DNA of 6,255 bases from Desulfobacterales bacterium (GTDB lineage: Bacteria > Desulfobacterota > Desulfobulbia > Desulfobulbales > Desulfocapsaceae): NCBI GenBank assembly GCA_013042695.1, contig JABDPQ010000800.1, positions 1-6,255 of the forward strand, given 5' to 3'. The number at the start of each line of letters is the position of its first letter. The first letter of the stretch is position 1. The notes under the pieces were generated by a model that was not told the DNA's origin, ran no database searches, and worked only from the letters and a program-made list of their open reading frames with translations. Shown here piece after piece: positions 1 through 6,032 of this stretch. A program made the translations under genes and the position numbers.

Positions 1-126
1 GTTATGCACAGCTCAGCTACTGCTTTCCTGTTGGGTTATAATTATTCCTATACATCCTAAACCAATCATGCTAAGGTTTCCGGGCATTTAGGCAGTACCA
101 ACCCGGATACCGATAAGAATTCACCC

Positions 127-1170
127 ATGTTCTATCCACGTAACTCTCCTGTCTCTGTCGTTATCACTGATCAAAGGCTTACTATTAAATACGTTAACAC
201 TGGATTTGAAAAGGCAACGGGATATCTCTCTGGTGACGTGCATGGTAAACATCTGTCTATTCTGGTATTCAACCCAGAGCACCGAGACATGATGACACGT
301 GCAGTTGAACATAGTTTGCTCGGGGAACCATGGCAGGGGCAGGTGAAGTACCAGACCAAAGATGGTGACACGCGGGTGGTAGATGTGGTCACCTCTGCCA
401 TTTTCAATAGCGGTGACCAGGTAACTAATTTTGTGGCCGTGTCTCGCGATATCACCTATGAGCTTGAACTTCAAAGCCAGTTAGTCAACGCCCAGAAACT
501 CAAGGCACTTGGGCGACTTTCCGAATCGATAGCACATGATTTTGGCAACCCGCTCATTGGCATCCGTGCACTTCTGAAGGATTTTGATCAGCGGCTTGAA
601 CTAAATCAGCAGGATACCCATTTACTGGAGATTGCCGTATCCGAATGCAATAGAATGCAGACCCTTATCGGCAACTTCCAGCATTTCTACAACTCCAAGA
701 GAACGTTCTCCACACCTTGCGATATTAACGAAGTACTTAACCGGCTGGTCTTCTTTATGCAGAAGACATTGTTGACTAACAATATTACTACCGTCATTGA
801 TCATACACCAAATCTTCCGCCGACCAAGGGCCGTGTGGACCAGCTGGAGCAGGTCTTCCTGAATATTATTCTTAATGCTGTTGATGCCATGGCCGACCAA
901 GGCGGCACACTGACAATCGCCACCTATAGTGAAAAGGATAGTATCTGCGCTGCCATCAGCGATACTGGTCAAGGCATGGATGAGCAGACAATGCGTCAAA
1001 TTTTTGAGCCGTTTTATTCAACCAAACCCGAAGTTGATGGAACAGGCCTCGGACTATCCGTATCGTATGGTATCATCTCCGCTCACAACGGAACCATTAC
1101 CTGTCGTTCAACGGTAAGCGAGGGTACCACATTCAAAGTATTTCTTCCCGTTGAAGCACATACCGTTTGA
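127..1170 (+). CDS. PAS-domain sensor histidine kinase (NtrB/AtoS-like, no membrane segment)
   Basis: This is a complete 347-residue two-component sensor kinase that autophosphorylates on histidine and passes the phosphate to a response regulator. A PAS domain fills about residues 6-110 (NSPVSVVITD, then YVNTGFEKATGY, ending in AVSRDIT). A short linker helix (about 111-128) leads to the H-box at 131-146, IAHDFGNPL, with H137 as the phospho-acceptor; the HDFxN form is typical of HPK4/NtrB-like kinases. The ATPase domain shows the N-box around N246-N250 (FLNIILNAVDAM), G1 DTGQGM (279-284), F-box EPFYSTK (294-300) and G2 GTGLGL (305-310), so all catalytic boxes are intact. No transmembrane helix or signal peptide is visible, so it should be cytoplasmic. 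The ATG at 127 is the first possible start: the frame is open back to a stop at 58-60 without any NTG codon, and no clear ribosome binding site precedes it. No response regulator lies in the window, so its target is unknown. Confidence 0.93.
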   Translation: MFYPRNSPVSVVITDQRLTIKYVNTGFEKATGYLSGDVHGKHLSILVFNPEHRDMMTRAVEHSLLGEPWQGQVKYQTKDGDTRVVDVVTSAIFNSGDQVTNFVAVSRDITYELELQSQLVNAQKLKALGRLSESIAHDFGNPLIGIRALLKDFDQRLELNQQDTHLLEIAVSECNRMQTLIGNFQHFYNSKRTFSTPCDINEVLNRLVFFMQKTLLTNNITTVIDHTPNLPPTKGRVDQLEQVFLNIILNAVDAMADQGGTLTIATYSEKDSICAAISDTGQGMDEQTMRQIFEPFYSTKPEVDGTGLGLSVSYGIISAHNGTITCRSTVSEGTTFKVFLPVEAHTV

Positions 1171-1193
1171 TCAACTGAAGGCCAGGTAATCAC

Positions 1194-1922
1194 TCACTTG
1201 TTTATTGGCACCTCTGCAAGCTCACACGCTGTCACCGTATAGACGTTACCGTCCACAAACCAGCGAATATTGACATCCCACAGTATCATGCCAAACACTG
1301 ATCTTCTGCCTCGCTGACTGGCAGGCCGGGGGTCCAATTGCAGAACTTGCTGTATGAGAGCAGTAAGGTGCCGCTTTGTTTTAGATTCATAGTCTTGGCA
1401 GAAAGCCGCTGGATCTGGAAGAAAATCGATCTGAACAACGGGGAAATCTTCTTGCAGCCAACCATCGCTTGCACCTGCAGGACAGTCGCAATACGGAACG
1501 TAAGGTTTTATATCAATGACCGGAGTACCATCAAGCAAATCAACACCACCCAGTTGCAGCACAACCGTGCCGGCCGCCGTTGAAATTCCCTGCAGCCTGA
1601 CAACCGAAAGTCCAAGGTGATTCGGCCTGTGCGGACTCCTTGTCGCCAGTACTCCTCGGCGTTTCCGGCCGCCGAGGCGAGGAGGACGAACTGTCGTTTT
1701 CCAACCCTCCGCAACGCTTTGATGAAATACAAATTGTATCCATATATGGCTGAACTCCTCGAGTCCCTGTACCATTTCTACCCGGTTGTAGGGTGGATGA
1801 AGCTCAAGCTTTGCCCGGGCAGCTGGGGCAAGCCCGGATTGGCGAGGGACACCAAATTTTTCAGGAAAACATGAGGTGATAACCCCAATAACATCGAATG
1901 CTTCAAATTGCTTTTTTTGCAT
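1194..1922 (-). CDS. trmO: tRNA (N6-threonylcarbamoyladenosine(37)-N6)-methyltransferase TrmO
   Basis: This TsaA/YaeB-family enzyme uses S-adenosylmethionine to methylate t6A at position 37 of threonine tRNA, giving m6t6A. The 242-residue reading is close to the length of the E. coli protein and covers both domains. Family signatures are EKFGVPRQSGL near residue 21, FSHIWIQFVFH (57-67), VRPPRLGG (78-85), GVLATRSPHRPN (90-101), DLLDGTPVIDIKPYVPY (128-144) and the C-terminal DPRPA block (197-201). I chose the ATG at 1922-1920 because its product starts like known family members. A GTG at 1964-1962 would add 14 residues but has no visible ribosome binding site. Small departures from the usual signature are seen (L for F in GVFATRS, H for F in SPFRPN, H for P after RPN); the fold motifs remain, so activity is likely. 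It converges on the kinase gene with 23 bp between stops, and its 5' end faces nikR. Confidence 0.93.
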   Translation of the reverse strand: MQKKQFEAFDVIGVITSCFPEKFGVPRQSGLAPAARAKLELHPPYNRVEMVQGLEEFSHIWIQFVFHQSVAEGWKTTVRPPRLGGRKRRGVLATRSPHRPNHLGLSVVRLQGISTAAGTVVLQLGGVDLLDGTPVIDIKPYVPYCDCPAGASDGWLQEDFPVVQIDFLPDPAAFCQDYESKTKRHLTALIQQVLQLDPRPASQRGRRSVFGMILWDVNIRWFVDGNVYTVTACELAEVPINK

Positions 1923-2081
1923 TGCTGGTAGCCACCGAACATGAGCACAATTTTGCTCGCTCACAAAGATTAATCATAGCCAAAGTCTCACACGTCTTTG
2001 TCACCATTGCCTGCCGCACTGATCACCATAATAAGTTGACGCTCAAGTCTATACACGCTAACGTAACATAAAATGACCAAT

Positions 2082-2087
2082 GGGAGG
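2082..2087 (+). promoter_or_regulatory. Ribosome binding site of nikR (decides the start)
   Basis: GGGAGG lies 4 nt upstream of the ATG at 2092. It overlaps the alternative upstream ATG at 2080 and cannot serve that start, so translation should begin at 2092. The resulting N-terminus (MLKRFTIS) also matches the NikR family. Confidence 0.75.
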
Positions 2088-2091
2088 TATT

Positions 2092-2502
2092 ATGCTGAAG
2101 CGTTTTACCATATCGATGGATGAAAAACTGCTCGATGATTTTGACAACTATATCAGGCAGAGAAAGTATGTTAACCGGTCTGAAGCAGTTCGCGACCTCA
2201 TTCGATCCGCATTCGTTGAAACAGAGTGGCAGACAGACAAACAGGTAATGGGCGTGATATCAATGGTATATGATCATCACCAGCACCAGCTCCAGGAGAA
2301 AGTCACTGAAATGCAGCATGATTATCACCGACAAGTTGTTTCGACTACCCATGTGCACATGGATCATCACAACTGCCTTGAAGTCATTATTGTTAAAGGA
2401 AAAGCCGACTCGGTCGCTGAACTTGCAGACAGGCTCAGTTCTCAGCGCGGTGTGAGAAATTGTAAGCTGGCAATGAGTACAACCGGTAAAAACCTATACT
2501 GA
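2092..2502 (+). CDS. nikR: Nickel-responsive transcriptional regulator NikR
   Basis: This is a 136-residue ribbon-helix-helix repressor that binds operator DNA when loaded with nickel, classically shutting down nickel uptake genes. The DNA-binding domain occupies about residues 2-45: the beta strand KRFTIS carries the exposed R4, T6 and S8 that correspond to the base-contacting R, T, T of E. coli NikR, followed by NRSEAVRDLIRSA. The C-terminal ACT-like metal domain (about 53-132) has the square-planar nickel ligands H76, H87, H89 and C95 (in MQHDYH, THVHMDHHNCLE), at the same numbers as in E. coli. E31 and D35 match the interdomain cation site E30 and D34. An extra histidine cluster, DHHQH, sits at 61-65. 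The gene is divergent from trmO and about 190 bp upstream of a DUF4198 exported protein, its likely target. Family assignment is secure; its regulon is inferred. Confidence 0.95.
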   Translation: MLKRFTISMDEKLLDDFDNYIRQRKYVNRSEAVRDLIRSAFVETEWQTDKQVMGVISMVYDHHQHQLQEKVTEMQHDYHRQVVSTTHVHMDHHNCLEVIIVKGKADSVAELADRLSSQRGVRNCKLAMSTTGKNLY

Positions 2503-2562
2503 TCAAATTCAAATAAACGCGCTTTTTTCATGACAAACAACCCCACATACAGTAATCACCAG

Positions 2563-2581
2563 CAGGTATAACCATAACCTG
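2563..2581. repeat. Imperfect inverted repeat between nikR and the DUF4198 gene
   Basis: CAGGT at 2563-2567 is mirrored by ACCTG at 2577-2581 around a nine-base centre. Allowing one bulged base the arms extend to TA/TA. Size and position fit a dimeric-regulator operator, but I cannot match it to a known NikR consensus. Confidence 0.35.
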
Positions 2582-2672
2582 ACTGCAGTTTGACTGAAAA
2601 AAGATACTCTTATCACGGTGGGTTTTATAATCAGGAACCAGAGCAGTTGATCCTGACTGAATAAATAGTCAG
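2580..2672. promoter_or_regulatory. Candidate regulatory region upstream of the DUF4198 gene
   Basis: TGACTG occurs three times in direct orientation (2580-2585, 2591-2596, 2654-2659); the first and third are inside an identical CCTGACTG octamer. A further inverted element (AGTCAG, 2667-2672) faces the last copy. A perfect TATAAT at 2626-2631 could be a -10 box, but no good -35 lies 16-18 bp before it (GATACT at 2603-2608 is poor), and TTGACT at 2590-2595 is 30 bp away. Together these suggest an activator- or repressor-controlled promoter. Whether NikR binds here is an inference from the neighbouring gene. Confidence 0.35.
2653..2672. repeat. Perfect 6-bp inverted repeat just upstream of the DUF4198 start
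   Basis: CTGACT (2653-2658) and AGTCAG (2667-2672) are perfect complements around an A/T-rich 8-base centre. Flanking TGAT (2648-2651) and ATCA (2676-2679) could add an outer stem with a small bulge. It ends 8 nt before the ribosome binding site, so it could be either an operator or an mRNA hairpin affecting initiation. Confidence 0.45.
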
Positions 2673-2680
2673 CAAATCAT

Positions 2681-2686
2681 GAGGAA
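2681..2686 (+). promoter_or_regulatory. Ribosome binding site of the DUF4198 gene
   Basis: GAGGAA lies 6 nt before the ATG at 2693 and supports this start, which directly yields a signal peptide. Confidence 0.7.
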
Positions 2687-2692
2687 ACAACG

Positions 2693-3502
2693 ATGAAAAT
2701 CTGCATCAGAACAGAGAGAACGTCTACTCTTTTGTTAATTATATGTATATGCCTGTTTGCTACTCTTCTGCTCAGCCAGCCATCCTCTGCCAATTTCAGT
2801 ATGATCATTCCCTCTGCCAACCAAGTCGCAGAAGAAAACCCTATGATAGATATCACCCTGTCCTTTTCCCGTCCTTTTGAAAAGATCGCCGCCGACCTTG
2901 AATGGCCTAAAACAGTCCTTGTTGTTAATGGTGACCAGAAGCAGGACCTCAAAGGAACACTGCTGGAGACCAATTTTCTGGATCATCAGGCTTGGAAACT
3001 CCAGTACCAGCCAAAACTGCCCGGCATCTATTGGTTCACAATGGAATCATCTCCTCAATGGCAGCAAACAGAGGATCAATTTATTATCTACTTTACCAAA
3101 ACGGCTATCTCAGTATTTGGTGGCGATGAAAATTGGGGCAACCCGATCGGTGTGCAAGCAGAGATCCTTCCTCTGCTCCGACCATATGGCAACTATGCCG
3201 GCAACACCTTTGCTGGCACAGTCCTTTTGGATGGTACCCCGGCTTCGGGGGTAGAAGTAGAAGTGGCGCATTACAACGAGCAAAATTGGGCCCCAGCTTC
3301 AGCCGCCCATATCACCCAGGTTGTCAAAACTGATGCAAACGGCACCTTTATTTTTACCTGTCCACTCCCTGGTTGGTGGGGGTTTATGGCTCATGTGTCG
3401 AGCGATGTGAAAATCAAAGACCAGGATGACAATGAAAAACCGGTGGAGGTACGAACCACGATCTGGGTTTATTTTGACCCAAACCCATTTATCGGGCAAT
3501 AA
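2693..3502 (+). CDS. Secreted DUF4198-family protein (NikK-like, nickel/cobalt transport-associated)
   Basis: This 269-residue protein begins with a signal peptide: basic residues K2, R6 and R9, a hydrophobic core at about 12-28, and a likely cleavage site after SSA at 33, giving a periplasmic protein. The mature part fits the DUF4198 family (PF10670): LSFSRPFE (56-63), WKLQYQPKLPGIYWFTME (101-118), FIIYFTKTAISVFG (130-143), LRPYGNYAGNTFAGTVLLDG (162-181), a carboxypeptidase-like/beta-sandwich segment VEVEVAHYN, DANGTF and GWWGF (227-231). Members are commonly encoded next to CbiM/NikM-type energy-coupling nickel or cobalt importers and are thought to assist metal capture or permease function; the exact role is unproven. 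Location downstream of nikR supports nickel. Unusual here are N in place of the expected histidine after the signal peptide (ANF, normally AHF) and R instead of H in FSRPF (normally FxHPF). No importer gene follows within the window. The family call is firm; the function is inferred. Confidence 0.8.
   Translation: MKICIRTERTSTLLLIICICLFATLLLSQPSSANFSMIIPSANQVAEENPMIDITLSFSRPFEKIAADLEWPKTVLVVNGDQKQDLKGTLLETNFLDHQAWKLQYQPKLPGIYWFTMESSPQWQQTEDQFIIYFTKTAISVFGGDENWGNPIGVQAEILPLLRPYGNYAGNTFAGTVLLDGTPASGVEVEVAHYNEQNWAPASAAHITQVVKTDANGTFIFTCPLPGWWGFMAHVSSDVKIKDQDDNEKPVEVRTTIWVYFDPNPFIGQ
3464..3487 (+). repeat. Perfect 7-bp inverted repeat at the 3' end of the DUF4198 gene
   Basis: TGGGTTT (3464-3470) and AAACCCA (3481-3487) are exact complements separated by 10 nt, inside the last codons and 13 nt before the stop codon. 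Only three T follow, so an intrinsic terminator is poorly supported. It may be an mRNA 3' hairpin or chance. Confidence 0.3.
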
Positions 3503-3563
3503 AAGAACCAACAAGAGGTCTGATGGATGTGACAGTGCGATTGCTTCACACACACCGATAACT

Positions 3564-3607
3564 CGCCCGCCGACCCTGGTAAGCAGCCTGTTTAAGTAGG
3601 GCAGGCG
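3564..3607. repeat. GC-rich imperfect stem in the spacer before the glycosyltransferase-like gene
   Basis: CGCCCGCC (3564-3571) can pair with GGCAGGCG (3600-3607) with one mismatch across a 28-nt loop. The 135-nt spacer (3503-3637) otherwise shows no open frame, RNA gene or recognisable riboswitch. No T run follows, so a terminator is not indicated. Confidence 0.2.
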
Positions 3608-3637
3608 CTCCCCACCACAGAAATACGCTTATTATCG

Positions 3638-4708
3638 GTGCCAGATATGTCCACAAACATCTGCTGTTTTATTTCTCCGCATGGCTTTGGACATGCAACC
3701 CGCACCATTGCAGTTCTTGAAGCGCTTCATAAGCTCATTCCAGACCTCCATGCCAATCTGTTCAGCACGGTGCCGGAATCTCTTTTCAATCCTATGTCCC
3801 TCCCCTACACATACTGTCAAGTCACTACAGATATTGGACTGATCCAGACAACAGCCTTGTCGGTCAGCACGAGTCTTACCAGGCAAGCTCTTGATAACGT
3901 GACACCGTTCGCACCAGATATTATTACTCAGTGCGCGGCTGCATGTAAATCTGGTCGGCTGATAATGTGCGACATAAGTGTGCTCGGTATCATCATCGGC
4001 AAGAGACTTGGTATTCCATCGATTCTGGTGGAAAACTTCACCTGGGACTGGATCTATTCAAGACTCTCTGAGCCTGCACCGGCACTGGCTCGTTTTAGCG
4101 ATTACTTTTCCAGGCTATACCAAGAGGCAGACTTCCACATTCAAACTGAACCTGTCTGTCGGCCTGTTCTCTGCGACCTCACCTCTTACCCGATTGCCCG
4201 ATCAATCAAATCTTCTGCTGCTAAGACGAGAGCCGCTCTTGGAGCCCGGGGCCGCAAGATTGTCTTAATAACCATGGGGGGGATACCGCTTGAGCTGCCA
4301 TTTATGTCTCAACTGAAAAATTACCCTGAATATCTGTTTGTCCTTGCTGGTCAGAGAAAACAGGGAAATTTCAGCGGTAATGTCCTGATGTTGTCAAACG
4401 ATAGTAGGTTTCATCATCCGGACTTAATCAATGGTGCACATCTGCTGGTATGTAAAACGGGGTACTCGACTATCGCCGAGTGTGCACAGACGACTACTCC
4501 TGTCTGTGCCGTCAGTAGATCCGATTTTGCCGAGTCCGCAGTACTAGAAAAATTTATTAGACAATTATTGCATGGAACCATACTTGGGCAGGACGAATTT
4601 AACAGCGGCAGCTGGCTCTATAAGCTGCCCCAACTGCAAACGAAAAGATCACGATTTTCTAAAAATGGTGCAGATCAGGTCGCCTCTTTCCTTGCTCAGC
4701 TCATCTGA
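3638..4708 (+). CDS. GT-B glycosyltransferase-like protein resembling the L-arabinokinase N-terminal domain
   Basis: This 356-residue soluble protein has the layout of a GT-B (MurG/GT28-like) glycosyltransferase. The N-terminal Rossmann half opens with the glycine loop SPHGFGHATR (13-22), followed by DISVLGIIIGKRLGIPSILVENFTWDWIY (residues 112-140, key ENFTWDW). The C-terminal half begins near KIVLITMGG (207-215) and ends with KTGYSTIAECA (273-283), the usual nucleotide-sugar side, then SRSDFAES. This order (HGFGHATR, N-F-S/T-W-D-x-I-Y, F/M-GG, K-x-GYGT/GYST-x-x-E) is what I recall for the domain fused in front of the sugar kinase in plant L-arabinokinase; the kinase half is absent here. Donor and acceptor are unknown. 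There is no signal peptide or membrane helix. The start is GTG at 3638 or ATG at 3647; GGTG six nt before the latter is the only ribosome binding hint. It stands alone, converging on the YkgJ gene with 63 bp between stops. Confidence 0.75.
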   Translation: MPDMSTNICCFISPHGFGHATRTIAVLEALHKLIPDLHANLFSTVPESLFNPMSLPYTYCQVTTDIGLIQTTALSVSTSLTRQALDNVTPFAPDIITQCAAACKSGRLIMCDISVLGIIIGKRLGIPSILVENFTWDWIYSRLSEPAPALARFSDYFSRLYQEADFHIQTEPVCRPVLCDLTSYPIARSIKSSAAKTRAALGARGRKIVLITMGGIPLELPFMSQLKNYPEYLFVLAGQRKQGNFSGNVLMLSNDSRFHHPDLINGAHLLVCKTGYSTIAECAQTTTPVCAVSRSDFAESAVLEKFIRQLLHGTILGQDEFNSGSWLYKLPQLQTKRSRFSKNGADQVASFLAQLI

Positions 4709-4771
4709 TCAAGAATGAAGTTCAGCCTTAAAAACTACGTATGCCAATCCACTACCGTCCAGACAACAATC

Positions 4772-5440
4772 TCAGCCGGCTTTTGTGCTATTCTCTGAGG
4801 CGCTATGAACTTCATTTTGCGGCCTGTCTGAACAATGAGGCACAGCAGGTGGCCCAGCGAGTAGCATCGCTGCGATTGTCATTTTCATCCTGGGAAGAAG
4901 GTGCCTCTTACCATCGAGAAATTTCTGTTCTAAAACGACCATTCTTTGCAATAAACTGGTGCGCTCTACGACTGGTATACCCTTTCTATTCGGGTAGCTC
5001 TTGTCGACAAGTTCCTGACACCTGAAGCACCCTGGAAAGCGCAGAATTTTACCATCTGGTCGAATCATCGTAGCCGGTACTCCATGGGTTCTACACACCA
5101 TAAGTCGATGCCCATATAAGATACACAGCCCGGACTCATTCAGCGGGCACATAACACCTGGGATTTCACCTCTAAGCTGAGCAGACTCGCACCTACTTTC
5201 GTATGCAGCCGCCTTTTTGAGTATGAGTCTTTGCTGCTCAGTCGGCAACTGGTTCATGCCCTGCCAAAGGTAACCCCACTCAAGATAGGTATGATGCTGG
5301 AAATAGGAATCACAGCAATTATCAGAGCAACCGGTGCAGGTGAGTTGAAGCTGATTGGCAACAAAATCATACGCCTGTTCCATTTCCTCGTAGAGTTGTT
5401 TGATTTGTCCTGCCAAAAGCGGTGTTAATAGTAGTTTCAA
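4772..5440 (-). CDS. YkgJ-family cysteine-cluster protein
   Basis: This 222-residue protein belongs to the YkgJ/PF03692 family, thought to bind a metal or Fe-S cluster through conserved cysteines. Visible are C35-x2-C38-x3-C42-C43 (CTGCSDNCC), C98 and C106 (CPLNESGLCILY), C116 in the VCRTHG motif, and C138-x2-C141 (GCFRC). This is the usual order: CxxC..CC, CPxL..GxCxIY..RP..CR, then a terminal Cys pair. The arginine-proline expected before the CR is replaced by HRLMVCR. The N-terminus is a predicted helix (about 12-32), and the last 30 or so residues are polar and probably disordered. The start is TTG at 5440-5438, supported by GAGGAG 8 nt upstream. The start overlaps the stop of the AMMECR1-domain gene by 4 nt (TTGA), so the two are probably translationally coupled. 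The substrate or enzymatic role is unknown. Confidence 0.85.
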   Translation of the reverse strand: MKLLLTPLLAGQIKQLYEEMEQAYDFVANQLQLTCTGCSDNCCDSYFQHHTYLEWGYLWQGMNQLPTEQQRLILKKAAAYESRCESAQLRGEIPGVMCPLNESGLCILYGHRLMVCRTHGVPATMIRPDGKILRFPGCFRCQELVDKSYPNRKGIPVVERTSLLQRMVVLEQKFLDGKRHLLPRMKMTIAAMLLAGPPAVPHCSDRPQNEVHSASENSTKAG

Positions 5441-6021
5441 CTCGTTTTCTCCTCAAAACATTGTACCTGGTAAATCCATATATCCGGGTGAAGGTCTCTC
5501 CAGGCGGAATGAGACAGACCCGCTTTGATGCAAAGGTGTTCCAGAAACTGCACGGGGTCGGGTAATTGCTCCCAAACCTGGGGCAGAAATGTTGCCCGCG
5601 CCTTTTTCGATTGTAGGATAACACCATCAATACCAGGCTGCAGTTTATCGACAAGGTCATTGCCATTCTGGTAGGACAGCTTGGCAGGCAGTGTCAAGAT
5701 TGAGATATCAATCGTTATTTCAAAAAATTCATCAACACGCAAAGGAGAAAAACGATAATCATTGAAAGCAGCACTTAAAGCATTTCGGCTCACCGATTCG
5801 AGTATTGTCCCTGATGGTTCGAGGTTACCGATGCAGCCGCGCAATTTTCCCTCTTTCTTGATGGTGACAAACGTTCCGTTTGCATTCTGCAGCACATCGC
5901 CATCAAGCCCAGCCTGGTCTATTATTTCTGTTGTACCAAGCCGGAAGCCTATTGTCTCACGGGCCAGCCTCAACAATCGGTTTCCTAAGGAACTGCTGAG
6001 ATAGTTTTCCATTCTGGTCAT
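5437..6021 (-). CDS. AMMECR1-domain protein (AmmA of AmmeMemoRadiSam type)
   Basis: This is a 194-residue single-domain AMMECR1 (PF01871) protein. The diagnostic LRGCIG hexapeptide lies at 60-65, followed by NALSAAFNDYRF (80-91), FEITIDISIL (100-109), the GIDGVIL turn (130-136) and ATFLPQVWEQLPDP (143-156) leading into FLEHLCIKAGL (159-169). This is the family's full length. In many prokaryotes the domain occurs with a Memo-like protein and a radical SAM enzyme (AmmeMemoRadiSam system), whose chemistry is not settled; neither partner is in the window. The ATG at 6021 is used; a second ATG three codons on (6012) is possible, and the ribosome binding site is weak for both. The gene starts 11 nt after the stop of the upstream synthase and overlaps the YkgJ gene, so all three should share one transcript. 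Confidence 0.9.
   Translation of the reverse strand: MTRMENYLSSSLGNRLLRLARETIGFRLGTTEIIDQAGLDGDVLQNANGTFVTIKKEGKLRGCIGNLEPSGTILESVSRNALSAAFNDYRFSPLRVDEFFEITIDISILTLPAKLSYQNGNDLVDKLQPGIDGVILQSKKARATFLPQVWEQLPDPVQFLEHLCIKAGLSHSAWRDLHPDIWIYQVQCFEEKTS
5449..5454 (-). promoter_or_regulatory. Ribosome binding site of the YkgJ-family gene, inside the AMMECR1 gene
   Basis: On the minus strand GAGGAG lies 8 nt before the TTG start and encodes the Glu-Glu near the AMMECR1 protein's C-terminus. It is the main reason for accepting the rare TTG start and implies coupled translation. Confidence 0.7.
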
Positions 6022-6032
6022 CTCGTCTCAAA

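Noticed and set aside
37..42. Perfect TATAAT upstream of the kinase gene
   Set aside because: No acceptable -35 lies 16-18 bp before it, and it overlaps a possible end of an upstream frame that stops at 58-60, so a promoter call is not supported.
2..91. Short open frames at the left edge that might be the end of an upstream gene
   Set aside because: More than one frame is open for under 100 nt and none shows a recognisable protein tail.
79..107. Inverted repeat TCCGGG/CCCGGA ahead of the kinase start
   Set aside because: Only 6 bp with a 17-nt loop and no T run; easily chance.
121..474. Long antisense open frames opposite the kinase and other genes
   Set aside because: They overlap genes with clear domains, have no ribosome binding sites and their products resemble no family.
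2036..2069. TTGACG with possible -10 boxes before nikR
   Set aside because: The hexamer at 17-bp spacing (TAACGT) is a poor -10 and the better TAACAT is 22 bp away, so I did not list a promoter.
1965..2091. Search for an E. coli type NikR operator before nikR
   Set aside because: No GTATGA-N16-TCATAC-like dyad was found; autoregulation may use another motif.
3235..3253. Strong hairpin CCCCG-gctt-CGGGG inside the DUF4198 gene
   Set aside because: It lies mid-gene in ordinary codons (DGTPASGV) and has no T run; probably incidental.
3503..3637. Possible riboswitch in the spacer before the glycosyltransferase-like gene
   Set aside because: I could not align it with cobalamin, NiCo or cyclic-di-GMP riboswitch cores.
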